Shown: piece by piece, positions 1-9,237 of the stretch
Numbering within the stretch: the first letter of the stretch is position 1
How the letters are laid out: the number at the start of each line of letters is the position of its first letter
Origin: Dictyobacter formicarum
GTDB taxonomy: Bacteria; Chloroflexota; Ktedonobacteria; Ktedonobacterales; Ktedonobacteraceae
Direction: 5' to 3'
Assembly: GCF_016587435.1 (NCBI RefSeq)
Contig: NZ_BNJJ01000015.1
Span: 124,001-188,000 of the forward strand
Length of the DNA: 64,000 nucleotides
The notes under the pieces: model-generated
Databases searched by the model: none
What the model was told of the DNA's origin: nothing
What the model saw: only the letters and a program-made list of their open reading frames with translations
Position numbers and translations under genes: made by a program

Positions 1-515
1 CAGGTACAAACTCACGGCCAAGTTTTCAAATGGTTGCACCGCCAGCGGAATCGGATCGCTGACCACTTCGGCACCTAGAGGAATCGTCACTTCCGTGTGT
101 CCAGAGAATGTCACGGCCTTCACCGTATTCGACACAAGCTGCGCACCACTCAACTCAGTTCCGATTGTCGCCCGGCCAATTGTGACCGCCTGAGTGCCAA
201 AGGTATTACTCAGTCGAATACGAACTGTCGTACCGCCTATGCTGGTGAAGAGAATATTCCGTACCGTCTGATCATCGAAACCATGTGCTGCCAGATCCGC
301 GGGGAAAACGAGGGGATCAGGGAAGAAGCGGCTTGTGGACTTGCAGTCCAAGACCCTACCCACCCTGGTTTGCTCGTGGTTGTGCTTTGATGGATACTGG
401 TCCTATTGAAGGCTCGCACTGGTTCCACCGAAAAAAACAAGGTGGTAGCAATCAGGAGAACAATGAGTAGAGCGCTGACCGAGAAAAATCGGCGTGTTGA
501 GAGATGGAGTACCAT
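1..515 (-). pseudogene. Secreted SGNH/GDSL hydrolase, N-terminal part, frameshifted and cut by the window edge
   Basis: The first 40 or so residues form a signal peptide (basic start, long hydrophobic core, cleavage near PVRA). The mature part opens with VGSWTASPQ, the usual beginning of secreted SGNH-type lipase/esterases. Near 300-310 the frame shifts by one base in a run of T and C. The other frame then continues with typical family sequence (HGFDDQTVRNILFTS, then RIRLSNTFG) to base 1. The catalytic Ser block and C-terminus are outside the window. The protein would be exported and hydrolyse esters or glycan acyl groups. The shift is either real inactivation or a sequencing error. Confidence 0.65.
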
Positions 516-536
516 GTTTGTTTTCCTTCTTAGAGA

Positions 537-926
537 TTAGAGACCCTGACCAACGATGTGATGCACCTTCACAGAGAGAATCACACGCGGTTCATCCTGA
601 TAACGCCAGGAACTTTCGTAGCGGTCGGACAGCGCATTATAAAAGACTCCATTGGGGTCTTCGTCTATTCGTTCAACCATCTCACGAAACTCAGCATAAA
701 GGTGGGGATCATCCCTGTCTGCAATAGAAATGGAGACACGCGGGTCTCGCTGGATATTCTGATATTTCTGTCGATTGGTGGTATGGGTGAATTTGAGATA
801 CTCCCCATCCCACAAAAACCACATTGGAGAAGACTGTGGCTCGCCGTGAGATCCAATCGTCGCAAGGAAGGCAAATGCCTTCGATTGCAAGATCTTCTGA
901 ATCTTTGGATGATGTATGTCTATCAT
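537..926 (-). CDS. PPOX-class, probably F420-dependent, flavin/deazaflavin-binding protein
   Basis: The 129-residue product has the split-barrel fold signature of the pyridoxamine-phosphate-oxidase-like superfamily: an early FLATIGSHGEPQSSPMWF stretch, the HTTNRQKYQNIQRDPRVSIS block, and a C-terminal YQDEPRVILSVKV segment. These fit the F420-type PPOX subgroup (TIGR03618-like, related to mycobacterial Rv1155). Length is normal. It is a small soluble reductase with unknown substrate. It starts at the ATG next to DIHHPK with a purine-rich stretch upstream. It sits between hydrolase remnants and is not clearly part of an operon. Confidence 0.8.
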   Translation of the reverse strand: MIDIHHPKIQKILQSKAFAFLATIGSHGEPQSSPMWFLWDGEYLKFTHTTNRQKYQNIQRDPRVSISIADRDDPHLYAEFREMVERIDEDPNGVFYNALSDRYESSWRYQDEPRVILSVKVHHIVGQGL

Positions 927-989
927 GTAAAATATCCTTTCTCTTCTTTTGAAGATCGGTACATGTTATTTTTATTGCCGCTGAAATGA

Positions 990-1242
990 GCCTATTGCCA
1001 CAGGCGGCCACACAATTTGCGATGCTTCGCCCCTGATCACGACCAGCACGGGCAGCCAGATCTCGTACTGAGGGGGCGAGCGGGTTTCCTCCGATGGAAG
1101 TCAGGACCGCTTTCCTGGCCTCATCAGGCGCGATCATCTCTACCTGCGCCCCATTGCTTTGCAACTGCTCCACCTGTTTCTCCAGGTTCCTCGGTGGATG
1201 CTGCGAGTCATTGGCATGGGTGTCCGCTTCCCTCCATTGTCC
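990..1242 (-). pseudogene. C-terminal fragment of a patatin-like phospholipase
   Basis: The frame reads HANDSQHPPRNLEKQVEQL, then GAQVEMIAPDEARKAV, then SVRDLAARAGRDQGRS. This resembles the C-terminal end of bacterial patatin-like phospholipases, where an alanine-rich AARAGRxQG stretch closes the protein. There is no catalytic GXSXG region and a stop lies just upstream at about 1243-1245, so this is debris. The family call rests on remembered similarity of a short region and is tentative. Confidence 0.4.
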
Positions 1243-1281
1243 TCACAGAGAACAGTATGACCAGTTTACTGCATGACCGAT

Positions 1282-2217
1282 CTAAGGGATGACCTTGCGG
1301 CGACGAAAATCCTCGAAAATGTTCAAGAACATCACTTCTGTGTCAACATACTCGTGGAAGCCAAAGCGACGAGCTTTTGAACCGTCCGCGAACATGTCAT
1401 AGTCCCAGGAGAAGACAAAATCACCGAAGCCCCAGGGCGCTATCTTTTGATAGGGGTGGGGAGCAAGCCCGTACTTCTCGATCATGGCATTCCAAAGTGG
1501 CTCCTTGTCGGCCATAACGACGTTCAGCGACATTGGCAGCGGAGGAGCCACCTCCAGGTCAAAGAAGTGCGCAATCTTCGGTCACATTTCGCTCCAGCGG
1601 AAAAGATCACCGTTGTTGATGTTGAACGCCTGATTGGCGCATCGTTCGTCGGTGGCGGTCCAGACGGTCGCATGCGCCAGTAGTCCCGCGTCGGTCATTT
1701 CTAGCAGCTTATCGTATGCGCCTGTCTTGCCTGGAAAGCGCAGCGGCAGCCCTAGTTCCTTCGAGATGGAGGTGTAGACTGCGATCACGGCGGCCAGATT
1801 CATCGGGTTGCCCAGTGCGAAGCCTCCGACCACAGATGGACGAATCGCTGACCACGTCCAGGTTTTGCCCTTCTGCCGCTGCTCAAGGAAGTTCTGCTGA
1901 TCAACATTGAACTCAGGAGGCATATGAGGGGCGTCAGTCCCGCTAGCTGGTGTCTTGAACGGGCCTAGATGCGCGCCATAGACCTTATAGCCCTGCATCA
2001 GGCTCACATGCTGCAAATTGGGTGCAATTGGTTCGATTGCCTCGATTACATGGACAAGCATGGCAAGATTGGGCGGAACCAGTTCAGCCCAGGTTGGCCG
2101 GTCCTGGTATGCGGCATAGAAAATGTGTGTGACCTGGGTAAGGCCGCTCAATTTCTCGTGACAGTCGTCTCGATCAAGCAGATCAAAAAGAACACTGCCA
2201 AGATCTTCAGCCCATAG
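1282..2217 (-). pseudogene. NAD(P)-dependent SDR (PRISE/epimerase-like), 5' truncated, with an in-frame TGA
   Basis: The frame runs from DRDDCHEKLSGLTQVTHIFY through a YKVYG active-site block, the RPSVVGG segment and NINNGDLFRWSEM, then hits TGA at 1582-1584. It resumes in the same frame with PKIAHFFDLEVAPPLPMSL. Relatives have Trp at the stop position (TGG to TGA). The N-terminal Rossmann GXXGXXG region is missing, because the homologous frame runs out where the divergent HxlR gene starts. So the gene is doubly dead: beheaded and nonsense-mutated. The family acts on enone or steroid-like substrates. Confidence 0.7.
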
Positions 2218-2218
2218 T

Positions 2219-2662
2219 GTGCTGATGGCCCGCTGTTATTCGCGGGAAGTATTCGATCTGATTGCTGATAAGTGGATCGCCCTCATCTTTGCTCTGCTGG
2301 AAAAGCAGCCCACGCGCTTCAATGAGCTAGAGCGTGCGATTGAAGGAATTTCCCACAAGATGCTCACGCAAACGCTACGCAATTTGGAGCGCAGGGGAAT
2401 TGTCGAACGCAAGGTCACGCCGACTCTTCCGCCTGCCGTAGAATACTCACTCTCTCCGCTAGGAACCACCCTCATCCCGCTGATGGCTGCCCTGCGACAG
2501 TGGGCAGAAGAACATATGGAGGAGGTTGAACAGGTTCTTCAGGCATATGAAGAGAAGGAAGAAAGGTCTGACTATTCCCACGGGTTGCGCAACCCGTGGG
2601 CCCAACGGCTCAAGCGCTCGTTGAACTGGCTCGCACCTCGATTGCCAGCGGGAGAGCCGTAG
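2219..2662 (+). CDS. HxlR-family transcriptional regulator with IS-derived C-terminal tail
   Basis: Residues 1-110 form a winged helix of the HxlR type: CYSREVFDLIADKWIALI, RFNELERAIEGISHKMLTQTL, LERRGIVERKV, and a YSLSPLG wing. It can start at GTG 2219 or ATG 2225. The native protein seems to end near EEKEERS. After that the frame runs into a 24-bp palindrome and an IS110 fragment, adding about 30 foreign residues. HxlR proteins are homodimeric regulators, often divergent from a redox gene they control. Here the divergent neighbour is the dead SDR, so the target may be gone. Confidence 0.7.
   Translation: MLMARCYSREVFDLIADKWIALIFALLEKQPTRFNELERAIEGISHKMLTQTLRNLERRGIVERKVTPTLPPAVEYSLSPLGTTLIPLMAALRQWAEEHMEEVEQVLQAYEEKEERSDYSHGLRNPWAQRLKRSLNWLAPRLPAGEP
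2577..2600. repeat. 24-bp perfect palindrome related to TIRs elsewhere in the window
   Basis: The bases form a perfect palindrome: left half CCCACGGGTTGC and its exact reverse complement. Its first 17 bases, CCCACGGGTTGCGCAAC, equal the first 17 bases of the terminal repeat at 34205. Closely related sequence occurs at 35195, 61493 and 63644. It sits exactly at the junction between the HxlR gene and the IS110 fragment. It may be a collapsed pair of element ends or an insertion target. Confidence 0.7.
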
Positions 2663-3174
2663 CCGCGCGCTCCAAGAGCCTCTCGATAGTGTGTGACCAG
2701 TTGGAACATACCCAAGCCAATCTGGCTCAGCTTGAGCAAGAAATCGATCAGTTGCTCAGCAACGATCCCCAGGCAAGGCGCTTGCTTGCTGTTACCGAGT
2801 TTGGGCCGCTGACGGTTGTGGTGCTGCGAGCCGAATTGGGGGATGTGCAGCGCTTTACCCGTATGGATCAAGTCGTGGCCTACGTTGGGTTGGATATCCA
2901 GGTCAAGCAGAGCGGAAAATGGAAAGGACAACGCAAGCTCTCCAAACAGGGGAGCGGACGAGTACGTCGCTTGCTCTACCTGGCGGCCTTGCGCTCGCTG
3001 CATGAGAAACATTCTCCCTTCAAGGACTACTATCAGCGTCTGCTGGATCGTGGCATGAAAAAAGGGATGGCTCTAGTTGCCGTGATGCGAAAAATGATCA
3101 TCGTAGCTGTTCACCTGCTCAAGACGCAGGATTTCTACGATGCGAACAAGGTTGGCATTCAATGGGTGAGCTAG
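2596..3174 (+). pseudogene. IS110-family transposase, C-terminal half
   Basis: The 192 residues match the C-terminal (Transposase_20) part of IS110-type enzymes: a coiled region with LEHTQANLAQLEQEIDQLL, then LLAVTEFGPLTVVVLRAELG, a YVGLDIQVKQSGKWKGQ block, a GSGRVRRLLYLAAL segment, and the terminal KKGMALVAVMRKMIIVAVHLL helix. The N-terminal DEDD (RuvC-like) catalytic domain is missing, so it cannot transpose. The 5' boundary is the palindrome at 2577-2600. The stop codon lies inside a second, longer palindrome. Confidence 0.75.
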
Positions 3175-3202
3175 CCGCGCGGCTAGCTCACCCATTGAAT
3201 GC
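3155..3202. repeat. 48-bp perfect palindrome over the IS110 stop codon
   Basis: The left arm begins GCATTCAATGGGTGAGCTAG and the right arm is its exact reverse complement, meeting at GCGC with no loop. The last codons (GIQWVS) and the TAG of the IS110 fragment are inside the left arm. There is no T tract after it, so it is not a standard terminator. It may mark the IS end, or two ends joined head to head. Confidence 0.8.
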
Positions 3203-3492
3203 GCCCCCCACCCCAAGGGAATGCGGTGGGGTTGCACCTGGAAGGCTTCCAGGCGCTAGGGGGAGAGATTGTGTCTTTTTTCCAAAACAGATCTTCTCCA
3301 GTCAAACGAGAACAAATTCCCGCCCCCAAAAGGGGGCTTGACAAATGTTATGGCTTCTATTCAGTAGAGTGATCTGTCAGACACGTGATCTTGACCCCCT
3401 CAAGAGAGGATCTTACGCGCGACGAAACGGCGCACGATGGTCGCGGTGGGTCCCTTCGTTGTGGATCTAAAGCACTCCCAGCGCGTTGGGCT
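3203..3492. other. Intergenic stretch without a gene
   Basis: No supported coding frame is seen. A small hairpin, CCTGGAA GGC TTCCAGG, lies near 3236-3252, preceded by a C/G-rich run. The rest separates the IS110 relic from the end of the multicopper oxidase frame. Confidence 0.5.
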
Positions 3493-5589
3493 TCATTCTG
3501 GCTGGTTTACCGTGCCAGGCCCGACCTCAAAGGGGCTGGAAACCCCTTCATACGCCAGGTGAAGGATCATCCCCGCCGCCGCATGATCGAGATTATGACA
3601 GTGATTCATTCATATCCCCAGATTATCGGCACGAAAAGCAACTTCATAGCTTTCTCCCGGAGCGATGTTGAGCGTATCAACCCACCAGGGACTTCCTGTG
3701 ACAGGTCGCCCATTGTAGCTCAGCACCAACATATGGTGTCCATGCAGATGCATTGGATGATCCATCCAGCTTCGGTTGACAAAGCTCACTTTGACCAGAT
3801 CTCCTTCATGCACCATCAGCATCGGTGTATTCGGAAACACTTTTCCATTGATGGGCCATACAGATTGCATTTTGCCATCGTAGAAGCCTATCATGTCATC
3901 AAGCACGAGCGAGAATTCCTTGTCAAAGTGACTTGACAGACTAAATGGCGTCTGTTGTGGACTCCCATATGTGGCTGGATTGAAGACGGGACCATCTGCC
4001 AGCGCAGGGGCGTTCCCTGTCCCGTCTCGGCTCAGGAGTAATCCCACTTTCGAACTCTTTTGCAGCCAATCGAGCGACACTGCCGTATCTGGCATCGTAA
4101 ATTGAATATCATACCGCCCGCCAGCGGCGACCAGAAGCCGTTGCCTGGTCAGTTCTGTAGGAGCATGCAGATCCGTCCCATCGATAGCAATTACTTTAAA
4201 GGAGGTGCCAGAGAGGACAAAATTGATCGGGAGACTATCGGTATTAATCAGGCGTAAGCGAACAGGAGTCCCCAACTGTACGGCCAGCCGTTTTAACGTA
4301 TCGAACGTATCAAATGCCTGCTGATAGCTTCCCTCCTTTGTTGGCCAGCTATGAGCAAGAACCGGGATATCCTTTCCGGTGAATGAATCGTCTCGTGGGA
4401 GCACGATCAACGCGCCAAACAGCCCCTTCTCTACCGCTTCTTGAGACGCTTGATGTGAATGATACCAATACGTTCCTGGCTGGTTCTTTACCACAAAACG
4501 ATAGGTAAAGCTCTCTCCCGGCTGAACGGCATTTTGTGTGACCCCGGCAACGCCGTCTTCTGCATTTGGGACATCCAGCCCATGCCAGTGTAACGTAACG
4601 CCTTCTTTGGGAAGCTTGTTGATCAGTTTTACCTCAACCAGATCTCCCTGATGAACCCGCAATTCTGGCCCTGGGAACTGTCCATTAAAGGTCCAGGCAT
4701 TGACCGTAGCCCCAGAACTTAAGCGCATCTGCGCCTCCTGCGCAACAAGAGTAAAACGCTCATTCGGCTCTCCACTCTGCGGTCCGACAAGGCTGGTCAC
4801 AGAAACGTCATTTTGCTGACTATGTTGCATATTGTGACCTGTCATACCGCCCGTCATATTGTCCATCATATTGCCTGTCATAGGGATGCGATCAGGAAGA
4901 CGACTCGCTTGAACGGACCAGGAAAACCAGCCGGTCAGGCAGAGAGCTACTACCGCGAGAACAATCACAATGCGTAATGGAAGGTGCCACCATCTCACCC
5001 GCGTTTCCGCCAATTGAGGTGTCTTCCTCCCATTGGAGAAGAGAGGTAGCTTCTTTCCAAATGTATACCAGAACCAAAGAACAACACAAAAGAGCGCAAA
5101 CAAAATCAGGATAAGAGGCAAAGACGAAGGGTCGGTGTATATAAGCGTAAGGTAGGTATCGAGCACAACACCAACGACCGTTATCAGAGTTGGTACCAAC
5201 AAAGCCGGTGCCGTAGCATCTTGTTTGGCAGGTGACTCTCCATCTTGCGGGAGGTTACGCGACATTCTGCGCAAGAACGGAAACGAGAAAAGGAGAACGG
5301 AGAAAGCCGGCAGAAACAGCAATGGGAGGTCCAGAAGCATTCTCTCCTGAGCAAAAATCCAGCCAAAGAGGACCCATTTAGCAACAACAGCCCCCAACTT
5401 TATCAGCACAAGCAGTTCAGAGAATCCCAACCAGAACAAACTTCTCCGTATTCCCAGCCGTTGCCTCTTCGACGACGCCTGTCTGGGAAGAAGAAAAACC
5501 TGAGATCCAGCAATGATCCATACTATAAGCAGTAGAAAAAGAATGATATCATCAACAAAGTGAATTGATACGTACATATATTCCTCCAT
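3493..5589 (-). pseudogene. Membrane-anchored multicopper oxidase interrupted by an in-frame TGA
   Basis: The N-terminal 240 residues hold about six hydrophobic segments. A Met/His-rich linker (MTGNMMDNMTGG, HNMQHS) follows, then a three-cupredoxin multicopper oxidase with copper motifs HWHG, YWYHSHQ and HPMHLHGHH. The frame stops at TGA 3610-3612 after FRADNLGI but continues in frame with MNHCHNLDHAAAGM, the last Cys-His copper motif, and ends at 3493-3495. Relatives have Trp at the stop. As annotated, the product lacks the type 1 copper Cys and would be inactive unless read through. It lies 32 nt downstream of the FAD monooxygenase, probably in one operon. The expected role is oxidation of Cu(I) or phenolics at the membrane. 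Confidence 0.8.
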
Positions 5590-5621
5590 ACGTGTTGTTT
5601 TCCGTATTGCAATCAGTCAGA

Positions 5622-7166
5622 CTACTGAGACACTAAGACTTCTTCCTCCTGCGCAAAGGCTTGCAGATCTTCAAAAGAGCGGGAAAAGTCGGGGATGATC
5701 TCATCAAGGATCGCCTCGAAGCGTTGAGGATAGCCCTGGAGAAGCTCTGCTAGCAGTTGCCGCTCCTCTGAAGCTTCTCCCACAGCGAGTAAGGTGGCGA
5801 GCACGCGTGCATTAATCACTTCGCGTGGTGAGATCAGCAGTCCATTCATCAAGAAGTTTTTGAGCATATACGTTTGCCCCTGCATGCCTTTTTGGATCAA
5901 TTCCCGATCAAGCACCGGGCCATATTTGAGATACAGGTCGAGATACAATTGGATTAACCTGACGCCGCGCAATGGCGAGGAACCCGTATAGGTCACTCCA
6001 GCCGTATTGAGATCAGAGACACTACTGAGCCACCAGGCCGGGGCAATGGCCTCCTGCATGCGCTGGAGCACATACCGTTCAAAGCCGGGGTGAGGATAGC
6101 TCTGCTGCTCGTGTAAACAACGCGCCAGGGTCTCTGCCTCAATCGCGGCCACGCTCATGCCTTGTCCGTAGATGGGGTCAAAATTGCAGAAGGCGTCTCC
6201 CATGACCAGCAGACCAGTGGGCCAATCCTCCATCTGCTCAAAGTGATGGCGCACACACACCGGGATGCGGTAGCCGCGCGGATCGTTCAGTGGCTGAGCG
6301 TCTTGCAACAAGGTGGGAAGGTATGGCCCGATGGCGGCGAGTCGTTGCTCAAACGCCTCGGCATCGGTAGGAGGATAATGGCCTCCGATATTGCCGATGA
6401 TCATAGCGCAGGTGTGGTTCTCAAGGAGCGAGAACGCAACCCCATCGCTCTGAGAGAATGGTTTGAGCGCGGTACTCCACTCGTGATGCGCGTCTGGCGG
6501 GAACTGGTAATAGCGAGTGCTATAGCCAATGGCGGAATGGACCTGCTCATCCTCAGGCAGAGAATAGCCCAGTTCCTGGAGCCAGTGGGTGAGTTTGGAG
6601 GAACGTCCACTGGCGTCAACGATCAGGTCCGCAGCTAAGGTTGTCCGCTCGGCGAGTTGTCCATGCTCACGCACGCAGATCCCTGTGATACGTTTGCGGT
6701 CATGTGACGCGACGAGGCCAATCACGTCCTGATGAGACAGAAAACCCACGCCTGCAAGCGCTTGCACCCGCTTCCGTATTTCCCACTCCAGCAGAGCCCG
6801 GCTACACGATACATCCTTGCCCGTCGCGTTGGGAGCGCTGAGGGCCGTGCGTCCATCCCTGGCAATCAGAAGACTTTTGGTATGCTCCAGCGAGAAAGCT
6901 CCGTGCTCAAGCAAGCCATCAAGAAAACCAGGAAACAGGCGTTCCAAAATCATCTTGCCACGTGGCAACACCCGATGAAGATGATGGGACTGTGGTGTGC
7001 CTGCACGTGGTCGAGGTTCTGCGGGCAATGCGTCTCGTTCTACCACCAGTACCTGCTCATAATACTCCGCAAGCACCCGTGTCGCCAGCAGGCCAGCGAT
7101 GCCTGCACCAATCACCACTGCCTGCCGTGGCTTTTCTTGCGTTCCTGTTGTTGTTCCATCCTGCAT
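5622..7166 (-). CDS. FAD-dependent monooxygenase/oxidoreductase
   Basis: The 514-residue product begins with a dinucleotide-binding motif (VVIGAGIAGLLATRVLAEYY, then a VVERD acidic end). It has the second FAD signature GLLVMGDAFCNFDPIYGQGM near residues 320-340. This is the layout of the p-hydroxybenzoate hydroxylase / geranylgeranyl-reductase-like flavoprotein superfamily. No membrane segment is visible. It starts at ATG 7166 behind AAAGGTG. The LUD gene is 51 nt upstream and the multicopper oxidase 32 nt downstream on the same strand, suggesting a redox operon. The substrate is unknown; hydroxylation or dehydrogenation of an aromatic or polyketide-like compound is plausible. Confidence 0.8.
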   Translation of the reverse strand: MQDGTTTGTQEKPRQAVVIGAGIAGLLATRVLAEYYEQVLVVERDALPAEPRPRAGTPQSHHLHRVLPRGKMILERLFPGFLDGLLEHGAFSLEHTKSLLIARDGRTALSAPNATGKDVSCSRALLEWEIRKRVQALAGVGFLSHQDVIGLVASHDRKRITGICVREHGQLAERTTLAADLIVDASGRSSKLTHWLQELGYSLPEDEQVHSAIGYSTRYYQFPPDAHHEWSTALKPFSQSDGVAFSLLENHTCAMIIGNIGGHYPPTDAEAFEQRLAAIGPYLPTLLQDAQPLNDPRGYRIPVCVRHHFEQMEDWPTGLLVMGDAFCNFDPIYGQGMSVAAIEAETLARCLHEQQSYPHPGFERYVLQRMQEAIAPAWWLSSVSDLNTAGVTYTGSSPLRGVRLIQLYLDLYLKYGPVLDRELIQKGMQGQTYMLKNFLMNGLLISPREVINARVLATLLAVGEASEERQLLAELLQGYPQRFEAILDEIIPDFSRSFEDLQAFAQEEEVLVSQ

Positions 7167-7217
7167 ATCTATAGCACCTTTCTTATTCTTCTACTTCTTT
7201 TTCTGCGACCAGATCTC

Positions 7218-7847
7218 CTAGAAGCCAAGCTGCTGCTTGACCAGGACCATCGTGATACGACCGGGCTCGTGCTCTGCATTGATGGTCAACAGTTTATTGA
7301 TCGCGCTGGGCCGGCCGTAGGCTTGCTGGGCACGTACCTCTTCTAAGGGAAGGCTATATTCGCGGATACGGCGAAGTCCCTCTTCCAGCGTGCGCACGAG
7401 CTTTTGTGTGCCAACCACCCAGATCACTGTGTTCGCGCCAAAGACGGCGGCACTTAACTGGCTGCCAGCGGCTGATGCAATGAGCACCTCACCCTGTTCG
7501 GTGATCGCCTGGACGCTTCCCACCAGGACATCGGGGGCTGCGACCAGTTTGCGCATCTCGTTGCGCTGGGTCGCGTAATCAAGTGTCGATAACTGAGTGC
7601 GCACCGCTTGAAAGTGGCTTGCGTGTTCGATCTGCTCCGCCAGGCCAATCACCTCAAGGGTACGCGAGGGCGAATTATAGACCGCTGCGCCCTCGGGGAT
7701 CAGGTCAAGCACATACTTTTGTGCTTCTTCGCCGGTTTCAAAGATGACAGCTTGTATGCCGTGCGCTTGCAGGGTCTGGACGGTTTTCTCGATCTGCTGC
7801 TCTGATGCCAGTTGCGTGAATTCGGTCTGTGATAGATTAGTCGTCAT
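7218..7847 (-). CDS. LUD-domain protein (LutC/YkgG-like)
   Basis: The 209 residues match the LUD fold of lactate-utilisation proteins B and C: FETGEEAQKYVLDLIPEGAAVYN, DVLVGSVQAITEQGEVLIAS, AGSQLSAAVFGANTVIWVVG and a C-terminal RPSAINKLLTIN block. It is soluble and of usual length. LutB and LutA partners are not next to it, so it is one of the stand-alone LUD proteins common in this phylum, with no settled function. It lies upstream of the FAD monooxygenase in the same direction. Confidence 0.8.
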   Translation of the reverse strand: MTTNLSQTEFTQLASEQQIEKTVQTLQAHGIQAVIFETGEEAQKYVLDLIPEGAAVYNSPSRTLEVIGLAEQIEHASHFQAVRTQLSTLDYATQRNEMRKLVAAPDVLVGSVQAITEQGEVLIASAAGSQLSAAVFGANTVIWVVGTQKLVRTLEEGLRRIREYSLPLEEVRAQQAYGRPSAINKLLTINAEHEPGRITMVLVKQQLGF

Positions 7848-7878
7848 TGCGATTGTTTTCTCTTTCTTATCTTTTGTC

Positions 7879-8026
7879 CATTTTGAGATGAACCTGATGG
7901 AAGGTTGCTGACGACTCTGTTGATGAGTTATCCCCTCTCACCTCATCTGGTCGATCCTCTCGTTGCTGAGAGAAGCATTCATCAACAGAAGAAAGGTCCA
8001 CAGGTGATCAGATTCATCTCAAAATG
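7879..8026. repeat. 148-bp MITE-like inverted repeat
   Basis: The left end CATTTTGAGATGAACCTGAT (7879-7898) and the right end (8007-8026) are inverted copies with one mismatch in 20. A second inner pair, CTGTTGATGA (7917-7926) and TCATCAACAG (7979-7988), is nested symmetrically. No ORF lies inside. It fills the gap between the SnoaL and LUD genes. Confidence 0.6.
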
Positions 8027-8041
8027 TCTCTTCAATTATGG

Positions 8042-8935
8042 CTATGGCTTGAGGTCGAGCACCGCTTTGCCATGCTCCAAATCGACAGGCACCGAAGCCT
8101 GCATGTGCGCGATCAGCCACTTACCGTTCATCTTCTGAAAGCAAGCGGTCCAACGCAACCAGTTCCCGATCTTCTGCCCGGTGGGCAGGGTTGCGCTGAG
8201 CCGATTGAAGCTGTGGGCGAATGCCACGTCATCACCCACCGTGATGGACAGGTCAACCATTTCATAGTTGATCGGACCTGGAAACAACGAGAACACCTCT
8301 TTCCATTGTTTCCTGTATGCATCTGCTCCCACGTATTGCAGCGGGGGCACGATATCGAACGACACCAGTTCGGGCGCGTACATGGACATCACCCCATCGA
8401 GGTCCTTCGCGCGAATCGCCTCGACTCCACCTTCTATTACCCTTTTGATTGCGGCTTCATCGTTTTTCTTGTTGTCTTCAACTGTCATCGTTTCCTCCGT
8501 TGCCTGGGGCGCCGAGCCCGCAAGCGGTGTGTGGTCGAGGTATCTGACCTCGTAGACGCGCTCGGCGAACTTCCAGCCGCCCTCAGTGCGCTGGTAGCGG
8601 TCGTGGTACACGGCGTAGTTCAGCCCAGACCTGCCGTCGCGCAGGCGCGCGAGCTCACAGATGTAGGCCCGGCCGGCCGCGGTGGAGCCCTCCAGCTGGA
8701 TCGTGCCTGGATGCGTAGTTTGCACGAAGTAGTCCCACTGCCCCTGCAACCGCTTGCTCCCGGCGCGGATCTGCTCCCGGCCAGTGAGTTCGACGATGGG
8801 GGGTATCTGCCACACGCCGTCCTCGGTGAACAGCGACGCCAGGCGGTCGGGGTCACGCATCATCACTGCGTCAGTGAACTCGCCGCGCAGCGCCTCGATC
8901 TCGAAGCGATCAACAATACTCTCTAAATTGCTCAT
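8042..8935 (-). CDS. Fused double SnoaL/NTF2-like protein
   Basis: Two cone-shaped NTF2-like domains lie in one 297-residue frame. Residues 1-135 (EALRGEFTDAVMMRDPDRLASLF, YHDRYQRTEGGWKFAERV) resemble SnoaL_4 polyketide-cyclase-like proteins. Residues 150-297 (AIRAKDLDGVMSMYAPELVSFD, FQKMNGKWLIAHMQ) resemble the ketosteroid-isomerase-like YybH group. The start at 8935 is chosen for GAAGGAG eight bases upstream. At the junction an ATG (8488) preceded by GGAGG has survived in frame, so the second half may once have been, or may still be, translated alone. The first half is clearly more GC-rich than the second, pointing to separate origins. Confidence 0.75.
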   Translation of the reverse strand: MSNLESIVDRFEIEALRGEFTDAVMMRDPDRLASLFTEDGVWQIPPIVELTGREQIRAGSKRLQGQWDYFVQTTHPGTIQLEGSTAAGRAYICELARLRDGRSGLNYAVYHDRYQRTEGGWKFAERVYEVRYLDHTPLAGSAPQATEETMTVEDNKKNDEAAIKRVIEGGVEAIRAKDLDGVMSMYAPELVSFDIVPPLQYVGADAYRKQWKEVFSLFPGPINYEMVDLSITVGDDVAFAHSFNRLSATLPTGQKIGNWLRWTACFQKMNGKWLIAHMQASVPVDLEHGKAVLDLKP

Positions 8936-9027
8936 TGATGTTCTCCTTCGTCTGAGTGCTTCAATCGCCATGACCCCTCGGAGTCACGCGCACATCATCT
9001 GTCTTTCATGGGCGATCTCGTGCCTGC

Positions 9028-9237
9028 TCACGCACCTTCCGCCTGGCTCGTTTCAAGCGAGAGCAGCACCAGGCCAAGCCGGATGAGCTGTAAGAGCACC
9101 CCATAGAGCGCTGACTGATCCGGCAGCACTCCTGAGAGCAGCGTGGTGTCAGTCTCCTGCTGCTCGAGGTGTAATCCCCCAAACCGGTCTTGCCAGGATG
9201 GGTCCAGATGTCCCTGGATGCGAATGCGGTAGTACAT
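9028..9237 (-). CDS. Small conserved hypothetical protein, 69 aa
   Basis: The 69-residue product (MYYRIRIQGHLDPSWQDRF at the start, a hydrophobic LLQLIRLGLVLLSLE near the end) has a strong AGGAGGAG ribosome site just before ATG 9237. The look is that of a small family often found beside MalT/LuxR regulators in Ktedonobacteria, from memory only. It may form a compact alpha-beta fold that binds a partner. No function can be assigned. It lies between the regulator and the SnoaL fusion, all on the minus strand. Confidence 0.65.
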   Translation of the reverse strand: MYYRIRIQGHLDPSWQDRFGGLHLEQQETDTTLLSGVLPDQSALYGVLLQLIRLGLVLLSLETSQAEGA

